Below, piece by piece: positions 54,001-63,512 of a stretch of 64,000 nt of DNA (position 1 is the first letter of the stretch; each line of letters begins with the position of its first letter). Origin of the DNA: Saccharina japonica (Eukaryota; Sar; Phaeophyceae; Laminariales; Laminariaceae); the NCBI GenBank assembly GCA_008828725.1, contig MEHQ01002578.1, positions 1-64,000 on the forward strand, read 5' to 3'. The notes beneath the pieces were generated by a model. The model had not been told where the DNA came from. It saw nothing but the letters and a program-made list of their open reading frames with translations, and searched no databases. The translations under genes were made by a program, and so were the position numbers.

Positions 54001-55356
54001 ATGCCTTTTATCGAGAACGACATACATTTATATAACGCCACAAAGAATGGAAATGTTCGCGCAGCCGAGTCCGCGATTGAAGCGGGGGCGAACGTGGATG
54101 GGCACACAGATCTTCCCCCCGCTCCCCTGGTGACTGCCATCCTTGTCAACGAATACGTCGTCGTGAGCATGTTACTGGCGAAAGGGGCAGATCCCGACAG
54201 GGCTGTTTGTGTCGATATCCCATCCGGTGAGTCGGACAAGCCTTTCGCCATTGCAGGCGAACGGGCCCTGCACATAGCGGCCAGAACCGGGAGGGTGGAG
54301 GTCGTTCGCTTGCTGCTGAAGCAAGCCCGCACTGATCCCAACGCCATCGACAGCAACGGTTGCACCCCACTCATGGCGATTTGCGCATGCTCGGATATCC
54401 GCATGGAAGCAGTGCGGTTGTTGCTTCGGGCGGGCGCCGATCCTACCTTGGCACAGCATAACGGGCTCCTCCCTATACATGCAGCGGCCCTATCATGTCA
54501 CACGGGCTTGGTCGACATGCTGCACTCCAGAGCACCCGACACGTTGAACCGCTGTTCCTTCAAAGGCAAGACGCCGCTGTTTGTGGCGTGCGCCGATGGG
54601 AACTATAGCTTGGTATCTAAGCTACTGTCGCTAGGCGCGATGCAGCCCATACTCTCAAACGACACCGTCGTCAGGTGTCCGCTCGCAACAGCCGTGAGCA
54701 ACGGATTCGTGGCCGTGGTACGGGTCCTGGTAAACGAAAATGGGATACAAGCCGTCGGAGGTGAGATGCCGTTGACCAGTGCGCTGTACCTCGCCATTCG
54801 CCTTCGCAGATCGAGAATCCTCTGGCTGCTCCACGAGGTAGCCGAGGAGGGGAAGTTGTCGAAAGCGGCCGACATCAACAGACCAGTCGACGAACTGCTT
54901 CAGTATGGCGTTGGCTACTGCTATCCCGTCGCGGTGAGCATTCTGCTCGGGGCGGGTGCAGACGAAGCGGCGCGTGACTCGAAGGGTCGAATGGCTCGAG
55001 ACGCCATCGGGGTCAACCTCCCTTTGAAACTTCCTCCGGGTCTCCCTCAAGGATTCATGGGAGTGGCCATTGGTCTGGACGAGGAACATGAGATGGATCA
55101 GGGCGAGGAAACCGCAATTCGCCGGATGCTGGAGCGGGGCCCGGCGTACCGAGCTCGATCGTGGGGATGGCCCTCTGAGAAAGGAGAAGGTGCCAGTGGT
55201 AGCGGTGGTGGTGACGCTGCTGCTGCTGCTGCTGCTGCTGCCCCCTTGTCTCCTCACGTCATCGGAGTGCAAGTCGTCCAGCCCAAGGAGAAGGGGCGTG
55301 GCATCGTCATTGTGGGGCTTTTCGCCAGGTGGGCGCTACGCACGCGTTATCTGTAG
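54001..55356 (+). CDS. Ankyrin-repeat protein, apparently single exon
   Basis: 451 residues from ATG 54001 to TAG. Several ankyrin repeats are visible: residues about 10-35 (TKNGNVRAAESAIEAGANVD), 84-117 (ERALHIAARTGRVEVVRLLL), 119-151 (CTPLMAICACSDIRMEAVRL), 152-185, 186-218 (GKTPLFVACADGNYSLVSKL), 220-255, and a weaker one near 300-325 (LLGAGADEAARD). Ankyrin stacks bind partner proteins; no catalytic domain is attached, so the role is unknown. A GCT microsatellite near 55217-55240 encodes about nine Ala after a Gly/Ser linker. The frame is open a few codons upstream from a GTG, but the first ATG is chosen. A donor-like CCAG|GTGGGC near 55328 means the last residues (after GLFAR) could instead be spliced to another exon. 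The upstream (CTA)n tract may lie in the promoter or 5' UTR. Confidence 0.85.
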   Translation: MPFIENDIHLYNATKNGNVRAAESAIEAGANVDGHTDLPPAPLVTAILVNEYVVVSMLLAKGADPDRAVCVDIPSGESDKPFAIAGERALHIAARTGRVEVVRLLLKQARTDPNAIDSNGCTPLMAICACSDIRMEAVRLLLRAGADPTLAQHNGLLPIHAAALSCHTGLVDMLHSRAPDTLNRCSFKGKTPLFVACADGNYSLVSKLLSLGAMQPILSNDTVVRCPLATAVSNGFVAVVRVLVNENGIQAVGGEMPLTSALYLAIRLRRSRILWLLHEVAEEGKLSKAADINRPVDELLQYGVGYCYPVAVSILLGAGADEAARDSKGRMARDAIGVNLPLKLPPGLPQGFMGVAIGLDEEHEMDQGEETAIRRMLERGPAYRARSWGWPSEKGEGASGSGGGDAAAAAAAAAPLSPHVIGVQVVQPKEKGRGIVIVGLFARWALRTRYL

Positions 55357-56609
55357 AACGTGGTACAGAACAAGCGTACGATATTGTGTAACCGAATTGA
55401 GGTTGTCTCTATGTATTTGGAAAGGATTAACAATGGAAATTGCCATCGAACCACACCCCTCTCTCGAGGCCTGAGGCCGGGCTTTGGTACAAGAACGAGG
55501 AAATCTCGTCTCCATTACTATCTCATCAAACTACAGGTTATGAGCCTCGTTAATAAACGCTAAGTACCGCGACTGGGGTTTCATTGCGTTATATTATCTA
55601 GGCAGAGTTGCAGAGTTGGCTCTTTTCGGTAATATTCGTCACAGCTGACTGCATAATAGCGTTGCCCTATAGACACGAATTTCCCTAGCAAGAGGTCGCT
55701 CATGGTCGGTTTGACAAAACGTTACACCGTAATCTTACAGAGGTGCTTTGTTACCGAACAAGTTTTCCGTCCAATTCTTGACGTTTTCTTTTACAGTCCC
55801 GAGTCCCAACCAATACCGAGGTATCCCATTCTCGAACAACTTTACCGTCGACCTCAAACTGTCGTTCGCTATTGTCCCGGACTTCTTCACAAAGGTTTCA
55901 CCTTGAAGATTTCGTTTTTTCTTTCAAACTGCCGCCATGTTTCGTGACCAACCGGGCCAATACCAGGTTTTTGCGTCACCGAAACAAATCAGCGCCAAAC
56001 ATTGACGCAGTTTTCTTACGGAACTAAATGCCGTTAACGATCAGGAATGCCTGCGGGAAATTCTAGCGAAACAGTACCGCATCGGGAAGGGCAGGAGGGG
56101 TAACACCGTTGTGAGACTAAGGACCGACAGCAGGTTGCAGTACAACGAAAGTGGGGCAAGGACTGTCGCTTGCTGTAGAGTTTTGCTGGTACAGCCAGGG
56201 ATCTGAAGCAAAGGTTTGCGCAGAGGACAAAACAAAAACAAACACAAAATGGAACATGCAACTCATTGCTTGTAGTGTACCGTAGCGTATTGGATAACCG
56301 GCGTATAATCCGATATCTGCGGCATCACGTACTAGTACTTCGTGTGCAGCAGCTGCGGGCCGCATCGAATGTTACCGGCCGCGGTACGCTTGCAGGTTGA
56401 CTTTCCCACACAACTGTCCACGTCACATCAACGCCAACAGCAGCCGTGTCCTTCCCGTGCCGGCTGCTTCTGTCACAGGTATTGCGCGAAGGATCAACAA
56501 GAAAAACAGCGTATGCTCGATGACCAGCTGGCTGCTGCTGCTTCTGATTCCGCTGCTGCTACTGCTGATGCTACCGTCCTTTCGATTCTGCACGGCAGGT
56601 AGAAACACC
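55357..56609. other. No gene seen downstream of the ankyrin gene
   Basis: AT-balanced, with frames lacking splice support. A CTGCTGCTG run lies at 56530-56575. Confidence 0.35.
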
Positions 56610-56931
56610 TACATGTGAATTGAACGTGTAGCGATATCCGTCGAACGCTGTCGCTTTTGGCTTTAGGGACGACTCCGAGGATGGCAGGGAACAGCTTCTG
56701 TCGCTGTCGCATGAGGGAGACAGGGCGGCGGCATCGATTGATTCCAGACGTGTAACTTGTATTGAGGCATGGCCGAGCAAGTGAAGCATGGCGCGCGACA
56801 AGCGCATGCCTTTTTTCTGCTGCTCACGGCCAAAACCAAACTCTTGAACACGTGGTACGTACAGCACACGCGGACGGAACTCTTCTGGCGTTAGCGCCAG
56901 GTCCGGACTGTTTTTGCTTGTTGAAGAGACA
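56610..56931 (-). CDS. Candidate exon, minus strand, unidentified
   Basis: From TTCCAG|T the frame reads SSTSKNSPDLALTPEEFRPR, VLYVPRVQEFGFGREQQKKG and MRLSRAMLHLLGHASIQVTR, then a Ser-rich stretch. It may end at GTAG|GTGTTT. Good composition, weak donor. No family recognised. Confidence 0.35.
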
Positions 56932-57460
56932 CTGGAAAACCTACACAATGAGTTAATCCTAACAATTTTATACCTGTACTGAACAAAAACAAAATATTTG
57001 TTTTAACTCTGGTTTCAAATGTTTTGACCCGTGCTACATTGAGGCGATGCCAGGGGGGATCAGACCTCTGAAAAACAGGGCTTATATAGGCCCTGGTGGT
57101 TTCAAGTTCCAACCGTGTTACGATGTCGGGTGTTGTGGTCTTTCTTTGGAGCCCCAATGGTCTCACTGGTTGAGCTCTTCAATAATTGCAACACAACAAT
57201 ACAGTTGGGTCCGATGAATACTTTTTGGCTTTGTTTGTTAGGCACCTAATCTATGGGAGTGAGTGCCGATCGGGCCTAGCTTCTAAGTTTTCCTCAAGTT
57301 CGATTTCCTCAAGCATAAGGCCTCATATACATTAATCGTACCACTGTAGCTGTACTGTATGTGTTACCCGCATCGTAGCACGGGTCGGCTGCACGGAACG
57401 GGAATCGTCGGGACAGGCGTTGGAGCACGAGCTGCGCTCACAGGGACGGCGAGAGGCGAC

Positions 57461-57625
57461 CTAGGGGTGTGGAACACGCGGCCAGATGTTGACCCGTCGA
57501 ACCGACAAACGCGAGATACCCCGTCGGGGGTCCGAGGCCATACGGTTTAGCAGGGTGCACTGCGTCTGCAGCAACTGCCCTTCGTGGACGCGTTCGAGTG
57601 GAAATGCGATCCGAAGATGGCATAG
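57461..57625 (-). CDS. Coding-like segment, minus strand, unidentified
   Basis: Reads HLRIAFPLERVHEGQLLQTQ and CTLLNRMASDPRRGISRLSV to TAG with GC-rich third positions. No clear acceptor. The plus strand is also open here, so strand is uncertain. Confidence 0.2.
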   Translation of the reverse strand, partial: LCHLRIAFPLERVHEGQLLQTQCTLLNRMASDPRRGISRLSVRRVNIWPRVPHP

Positions 57626-57686
57626 TATTGCGGGTGGAAGTGCGCTAGGGTAATATATGCACCTGGTGTTCGTCACGGGCTCCTAG

Positions 57687-57929
57687 TTTGAGAATAACGA
57701 AAGCAGTATCTCTCACAAATCATGTTTTTACAAACATGCTAGCGGGAAACCCGATGAATAGTCTCATGGAGACGCCTTCCATGATAGGTGTCCCAGTGAC
57801 ACTTTTTGGCGAAGCAATGGTTGTGACTGATATGGGGCTCCTCGACTATCAAAACTACCTTTATAACATCGTTTGTTCTGACAAAGTCGTTCGACGCAGA
57901 CCTATGCCCTGGGATTACTCATCCTCACG
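57687..57929 (+). CDS. Candidate exon, plus strand, unidentified protein
   Basis: After CCTAG at 57682-57686 the frame reads RITKAVSLTNHVFTNMLAGN, then NSLMETPSMIGVPVTLFGEA and MVVTDMGLLDYQNYLYNIVC, ending TCACG|GTAAGC in phase 2. Composition, length and donor support a real exon. The donor phase fits the acceptor at 58348, giving an Arg codon across the junction. No family recognised. Confidence 0.45.
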
Positions 57930-58019
57930 GTAAGCGTACTAACATTTTCTTAAATCCGTCTTTGGGTGATGTTCAGACCCCAAGTCAAGAGGCTCAGACA
58001 ATTGCATGTGTTACACGCC

Positions 58020-58245
58020 TACCTTAGCGCTATTGGATATGCCTTACATTAGCTCTGTTGGATAGGCCTTACCTTAGCTATATTGGGTACGCCTTACCTT
58101 AGCTCTATTGGATAGGCCTTACCTTGGCTCTATTGGATAATCGTTACCCTAGCTCTATTGGATATACGTTAGCGCTATTGGATATACCTTACATTAGCCC
58201 TATTCGATAGGTCTTAGCTTAGCTCTATTTGATAGGCCTTCGGTT
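58020..58245 (+). repeat. Minisatellite, CTTAGCTCTATTGGATAGGC unit
   Basis: About nine copies of a 24-27 bp unit (CCTTACCTTAGCTCTATTGG-ATAGG with variants). It lies between two plus-strand exon candidates, so probably inside an intron. Confidence 0.75.
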
Positions 58246-58347
58246 GTGGAGCGTATCTTAAATGCCACACCAAGGCCGAATCAACCATCGTGTTGCCGGA
58301 GTCTGAAAAATCTGCATCTTGCTGTTACGGGGTCCCATAGTAAATAG

Positions 58348-58564
58348 GAAAAAAACTATATATTTCCCTATTTTTACTCGCAAAATTTGGTCGTACATAC
58401 TATGGTCCCCCGTAATAGTTGCCGAAGTTGCACGCTCGACCATGTTTATAGTGGCAGTGCGCGCGTCTGCGTTGTCTGTGCGGCCCATCGAGGGCGCGGA
58501 TAACCCCGAAGCAAAAGGAGGTGCCAATGACGGCCCAGAAGACCGCCCAACCCGGACGCCGTGA
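58348..58564 (+). CDS. Candidate last exon, plus strand, hydrophobic segment then acidic tail
   Basis: From AATAG|G the frame reads KKTIYFPIFTRKIWSYILWS, then a hydrophobic stretch PVIVAEVARSTMFIVAVRAS and a hydrophilic tail EGADNPEAKGGANDGPEDRP before TGA. It would follow 57687-57929 across an intron of about 418 bp holding the minisatellite. The hydrophobic stretch could be a membrane segment. The pyrimidine tract before the acceptor is weak. The opposite strand is also partly open here. Confidence 0.35.
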
Positions 58565-59206
58565 CTGCAAACAGCAAGTTAAGCGACGAATATCCCAGCC
58601 CATAGGAACAGAAATGTCATCGACTCTTATCCACGGCCCGTGTTCACGAAAAACGTGGAATTGAGAAGAGGCGTTACTCATCCTAGGGTAGGGTGTGTAC
58701 CTTTTCACTCGTATATTTGTTACTGGGACCGGTTGAGCTCGTCGAGTGAGAACCTACCAGCTAATAGGACAAATTGTACAGTTTTTTTAGGACTACAGCG
58801 CATAGCCTGAGCAAGATATGGTTGCCTGAACAAACGTCTTTAAAGTCATTGTTCGGGTTTGCCGACTTCGACGTGCAGACAGCCGCCCGCTAAAGGGCTA
58901 CTAAACGGGTGTTTACTAGGTTTGTTTGTGTGTACACTGTCTGAGCGAACGCGAGTCATCTCCCGTGGTTGCATGGTCCGCCGCAGCGCGAGTAGAAGGC
59001 GGAAGCGCGCTGCCCCCCGCTCCATCAAGAGCGGTCGCTAGTAAAACCGATAGTATTGAATGCAAGAATACCGTCCCAGGGAAAGAAACCAAGCGTCCAG
59101 CTTGATACCGGTACACGATAGGGTGGGTAAGTAAGTGCCCATTCGTCGCGATCAAAATGTCGGGGAAACCAGACTGCTCTCCAGACGGATGTGAATGGGC
59201 AAATTC

Positions 59207-59362
59207 CTAGCGTGGTCTTGAGAAGCGGGTTGGGGCCCCAACAAGACGGAAGGCTGATTCCTTCGTCAAAATAGGCGAGGCATAATAGACGCGGAGGTCT
59301 TTGGTGGAACGTGTTATACTATTGAAACAATGGCTGAACGCCATCCACATAGCGTCAGCCTT
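59207..59362 (-). CDS. Candidate terminal exon, minus strand, unidentified
   Basis: A clear acceptor (GCCGTTTCAG|AAG) opens 51 codons to TAG: KADAMWMAFSHCFNSITRST and then DLRVYYASPILTKESAFRLV. Composition is protein-like. The upstream exon would lie above 59.4 kb in palindrome-rich DNA and was not found. Confidence 0.35.
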   Translation of the reverse strand, partial: KADAMWMAFSHCFNSITRSTKDLRVYYASPILTKESAFRLVGAPTRFSRPR

Positions 59363-59544
59363 CTGAAACGGCTTTGGTGAAGCAGTAACCAAAGCGCCGG
59401 GGTAGATGGTAGGCATCAGTTCCAGGAACTACTCTCATTTAAGCTCGTACAGTTTGAAAATATCGTATGAATACACATGCACAGCATTAGACAACTATGA
59501 CTACACCCCGGGCAATACATACAACAATGATATATTGCTTCGGC

Positions 59545-59835
59545 AAAAGAGGAGGGGGTATATCTATCGATGTATATTGCCAGCGAGAGTACACTGCGGG
59601 AGGTACCTATCGATAGACATTGTCGGCGAGAATATGACGTAGAAAGTGTCTACCGATATACATTGGAAATATACTGGGGAATGTATCGAAAGCTATTGCC
59701 GGCGATACAATAGACGGTGATACTGTCGGTCGATAGATATTGTGTAGCGTGCCTATCCATCTCCACTTGCCAGCCACAATATATTGTGCAAGCTCTTCAT
59801 CGACAGGCATTGCGGAATTCGTTGTGTTGGGGGAT
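59545..59835. repeat. ATCGATAGACATTGYCGGCGA repeat block
   Basis: Repeated near-palindromic phrases TATCGATGTATATTGCCAGC, CTATCGATAGACATTGTCGG, ACCGATATACATTGG, GTCGATAGATATTGTG at 35-60 bp spacing. Confidence 0.55.
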
Positions 59836-60285
59836 ATCAACAAGGTGGTGCATTGTTGAAGCATTGTGTTTAGGGGATAATAAAGTCGACTGTCATTGAC
59901 TTGTAGAGTTCATGAGTTTACTACGTGTTCGTCTCGAAATACATGTTATCCGTTATTGGTTTGCGCGAAGGACTCGTACCGAAATAGTGCTTGAAAAATA
60001 CGAAACAAACATCGTTTTTTATATGCATTTTTGCTCTACGCCGAAAGCATGACGTACGTGTTTTCAATTATTGTTTTTGACAATAAGGTTGACGCCAGTT
60101 TTTAAATAAAGTGCACCTTTTCTGTTTTTCAAAGTAGGTTGAGGCAACAGTCTATTGGGAAGGCATACCCATTAGTGCGTTGCGGGTTGCAATTGCTATT
60201 GATGGACAAATTTGATTATCTATTATTGTTGGCGGCAATAGCATACGATAGACAAACAGTTTTGGTCTATTGTTCGAACAAAGAA
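59836..60285. other. No gene seen
   Basis: AT-rich sequence with repeated CTATTG.../...CAATAG phrases near 60140-60270. Confidence 0.35.
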
Positions 60286-60470
60286 GGCCTTGTATCAAGC
60301 AGGGGGGGGGGGGCGACTCTCTACCGTCCCCTGTGTTCAGTTTTGTATATCTATTGTTCAGGCGTACAGCGAGGGGACGGTGTCAGGTACCCCCCCTTTC
60401 GGGAGGGTCGAAGTTGAATAATTCGACGTGAGGTGTCGAAAAATAATGTTCGACCACCATTGTTGTATCG
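60286..60470 (+). repeat. G-run / ACCGTCCCC repeat, single-unit copy
   Basis: Matches 1117-1400 (GTATCAAGCAGGGGG, CTCTCTACCGTCCCCTGTGT, GGGGACGGTGTCAGGTACCC, AATTCGACGTGAGGTGTCGA) but has one unit instead of three. Confidence 0.7.
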
Positions 60471-60589
60471 GATAATGTTTGGAGGATGTACGAAACGGGG
60501 CATTATATTGCTATTTATTATTGCAACGACCATATTGTCTATTGTCCAGGGTGTGAACTATACAACACCTCGGAAAACGTAACACTCGG

Positions 60590-61450
60590 ATAACACTTAT
60601 CTACGTTATGGGGCCTAACACAGGGACTTGGCAACGTACTAACATAGTGTTAACACTGGAGGGGCAATCACGGTAACGCGGTAACACAGTGTTAACACTG
60701 GAGGGGCAATCACGGTAACGCGGTAACACAGTGTTAACTGGAAACCCACGAATGTGCACACGCCTTAACGTTATGTTACACGGTGATCCGTCCTTCAACT
60801 AACATTTTAACATAGTGTTAGGCTTTGGCCCAACACGTACGTTATCACTCTAACATTCCCAGATCGATATCTGCAGATTTACTAACACGATAACATAATG
60901 TTACTGTCCACGGAGCGTTAGACATAACACACTAACATTGTGTTACCCTTCTAATGAGTGTTAACATTGTGTTACAAATAACACACTAACATAACACTAA
61001 CATAGTGTCCAGCACTACTAACACTACGTTATTCGGACCCCCAGTCTGATTGCCTTAAGGTCGGATAACGTAACATTTAACATACGTTAGATACGTTACA
61101 GTCTTAGCCGGCCGATGCGTAACACTATGTTAGGGTGTTAGCCTAAATGCCGAGGTCTGCCTAACATTATGTTACGGTGTTACTGTCAGTAAAGATCTGA
61201 TTTTAACATTATGTTACTGTGTTACCATAATAATCAATCCGGGCGTAACATTATGTTACTGAGTTACCGTGGGGGCCGGAGTCAATCCAACGTAATGTTA
61301 CTACGTTACCCTTTGGATCTTCCCACGCTCTAACATGTGTTACCTGTGTTAGGGGTAAAGCGGCGTCGCGGAGTAACATAATGTAGCCGTGTTATCCAAT
61401 TTTGCTGACATCCCAGTAACACAGTAGTTACTACTGTAGTAATTTACTCG
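60590..61450. repeat. Array of TAACA-N-TGTTA palindromes
   Basis: About twenty copies of 13-15 bp palindromes (TAACATAATGTTA, TAACATTATGTTA, TAACACAGTGTTA, TAACATAGTGTTA), often followed by a half-site GTGTTA or GTTAC. They are separated by 20-45 bp of unrelated spacer. One 45-bp stretch (60651-60735) is tandemly duplicated, otherwise spacers are unique. Not a simple satellite and not a gene. Confidence 0.8.
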
Positions 61451-61979
61451 TAGTGGATATGAGGCGCGACCTCAGTACCTGCAGTAGTCAAATCTGCAAT
61501 GCATCACGCTGGGGGAATACTGATTGTGCTGAACCAACGCGAATGAACATCTACGTATACGTGCCGTTTGAGTTATTTATTTTTATTTCAAGAAAAACAT
61601 ATCGTCAGCATACAGCAGCAGCAGAACAGCAGCATCAGCAGCATCAGTATAGGTCGCTTTACGCTCGGCTTGTCGGTCTAACCCTTGAACCCTCTGTACA
61701 AGTAGTTAATGAATTGTGTGTCTCCTGGTTCCCCAAAGCGGTATTGATATTAGGCATAATTTGAAGACGAAAACTCTGCACCTGTGATTCGTACCTGTCC
61801 GCAATAGATATTTTCGTAACATAGGTGCCACCACTCCTACTGCTGTAGGATATTCACAGCAGCAGAGCTTCTTCGTCCCCTCATCAGTAGGAGGGTGGGC
61901 CTGGCAATACGTCGCTCGATACGCACTGCTGCTGCCACTGCTACGGTAACATATAGTAATGTCAACGTTATATGCATGC
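61451..61979. other. Gap between palindrome arrays; CAG-rich, no gene seen
   Basis: CAGCAG repeats at 61605-61650 and 61855-61865. A 103-codon frame at 61453 begins with ATG but shows no family or splice support. Confidence 0.35.
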
Positions 61980-62597
61980 AGTACTTACGTTAACCCTCTA
62001 ACGTGTGTTAGGATATCCACAAGGAATTCCGCTAACACACTATAACATACAGTACGCGACAGCACGTAAGAACTCGGCAGTTAATAATTTAAGGCTGGAT
62101 TTTCAGACGAAAATAAGAACATGACCTCTTTTGTACTGAAAATAGTGCAGGACACTCCCTGCCTTACATACGAATTCCAGCCTGGTCAGAATTAAGAGAT
62201 TATTAACTGGTGTCGCGTACAGTGTTATGTAAGCGTTTAATTGTCCATGTACGTTATCAGTCTGAAGTGTGCCAAGGTAGCAAGTAAGAATAAGGTAACT
62301 GCTAACATATTGTTGCTCGCTACGGGCAGGTGTCGCTAACACGGTAACACAATGTTAACGTAATATTGGCAATTCCGCTAACACACTAACACATAGTGTT
62401 ATGTAAAAACACACTAACATATAGTGTTATGTAAACGTTTATTGGACCATGTATGTACGTTATCGTCTAAAGTGTGTTACGGCAGCAAGTAAGAATTCCG
62501 CTAACACACTAACATAACGTTACTCGCTGCGGGCTGATATCGATAACACGGTAACATAATGGTAGCGCTTCATTGACCATGTACGTTATCTGTGAGG

Positions 62598-62712
62598 GTA
62601 TAAGGATTACCTTGGGCTGGGTAATTGATCGATCTTTTACCCCTATAGCTCAGCAGGTAATACCCTCACATTTGACGTCGTCGAGGACACGGGTTCGAAT
62701 CTCACTCCGAAC
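62598..62712 (+). repeat. tRNA-like sequence, copy 1
   Basis: TATAGCTCAGCAGGTAA (A-box-like) and ACGGGTTCGAATCTC (B box) lie 35-40 bases apart, as in a tRNA. The acceptor stem (ACCCCTA...) has no partner and the T stem has two mismatches. Preceded by TATAAGGATTACC. Likely a tRNA pseudogene or SINE head. Confidence 0.45.
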
Positions 62713-62861
62713 GTTTCTTTTATAGAAACGCTTGCGCGTGCGTCCCTAAAAAACACGTCTCCCTGGTTCCCCAGGTATTGAAACGAAGCGGGTAGGTCAA
62801 CGTACGGCCGTATACGGTACCGACGTCCCAAATATCCCGCCGTTCAGAGGGGGGGAGAGTG

Positions 62862-62936
62862 TTATAAGGATTACCCTGGGCTGGGTAATCGATCGATCTT
62901 TTACCCCTATAGCTCAGCGGTAATACCCTCACATAT
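62862..62936 (+). repeat. tRNA-like sequence, copy 2 (5' half only)
   Basis: About 73 bp repeating 62598-62671 almost exactly (TATAAGGATTACC...TACCCTCACAT). It stops before the B box and returns to the TAACA-TGTTA array. The two copies are direct repeats flanking about 190 bp. Confidence 0.6.
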
Positions 62937-63512
62937 CCCTATAACGTGTGTTACGATGGCAACTAGGGATTTCGGTAACACACTAACATAATGTTACTCG
63001 CTATGGACTGCCTATCCTTAACACCGTAACACTTATACTGCGGTCATCACGGGATCAAGGCACCACGCTGACATAATGTTACGCGATCGCCCGCCAATAT
63101 CGTAACGCACTAACACTATGTTATCACAAAATCCGGAATTTAGATCACGTAGTAACGGATTGTTACGAATTTTTTCCACTGGCGCGTAATATTAAAAAAC
63201 GTTAAGTGTTACGTTATCCGAGGTGTGAAATATACACACAGCTCTTTTTGCTCCAGCGTGGAACCGGTGCCAACCACGACTCATATGGTCGTTACCGCCG
63301 ACACGACGAGTCCCCTCAACACACCCGAACGTGATGGAAACAATATTATTAGGTGCCATGAGCCATGAGGTGCGCCGAAACTATTAAAAAGCTACTATCT
63401 ATACGAAAGCTACCTTATCTCTCTACAGTAACGGCCCTCTCACAAGAAACATTAAATCGGGTTCAAGCTGACTTTCTTATTCTGGGCGCACGCGAAAGCA
63501 CACGTTCTTATG

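Larger units (their letters stand above)
61980..63235. repeat. TAACA-TGTTA palindrome array, second block
   Basis: Continues the motif with a longer recurring frame: CCGCTAACACACTAACATA..TGTTACTCGCT, then GATAACACGGTAACA. The two tRNA-like copies are embedded in it. The last part (63046-63235) is the sister of 9263-9545 and shows the empty piggyBac-like site. Confidence 0.75.

Noticed and set aside
54655..55272. 205-codon minus-strand frame
   Set aside because: Antisense to the ankyrin gene; the plus strand has clear ankyrin repeats.
60590..62580. CRISPR array
   Set aside because: Spacing is roughly regular, but repeats are 13-15 bp palindromes with variable spacers of uneven length, no cas genes, and the DNA is eukaryotic.
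62640..62712. Functional tRNA gene
   Set aside because: A and B boxes are present but the acceptor stem does not pair and the T stem has mismatches.
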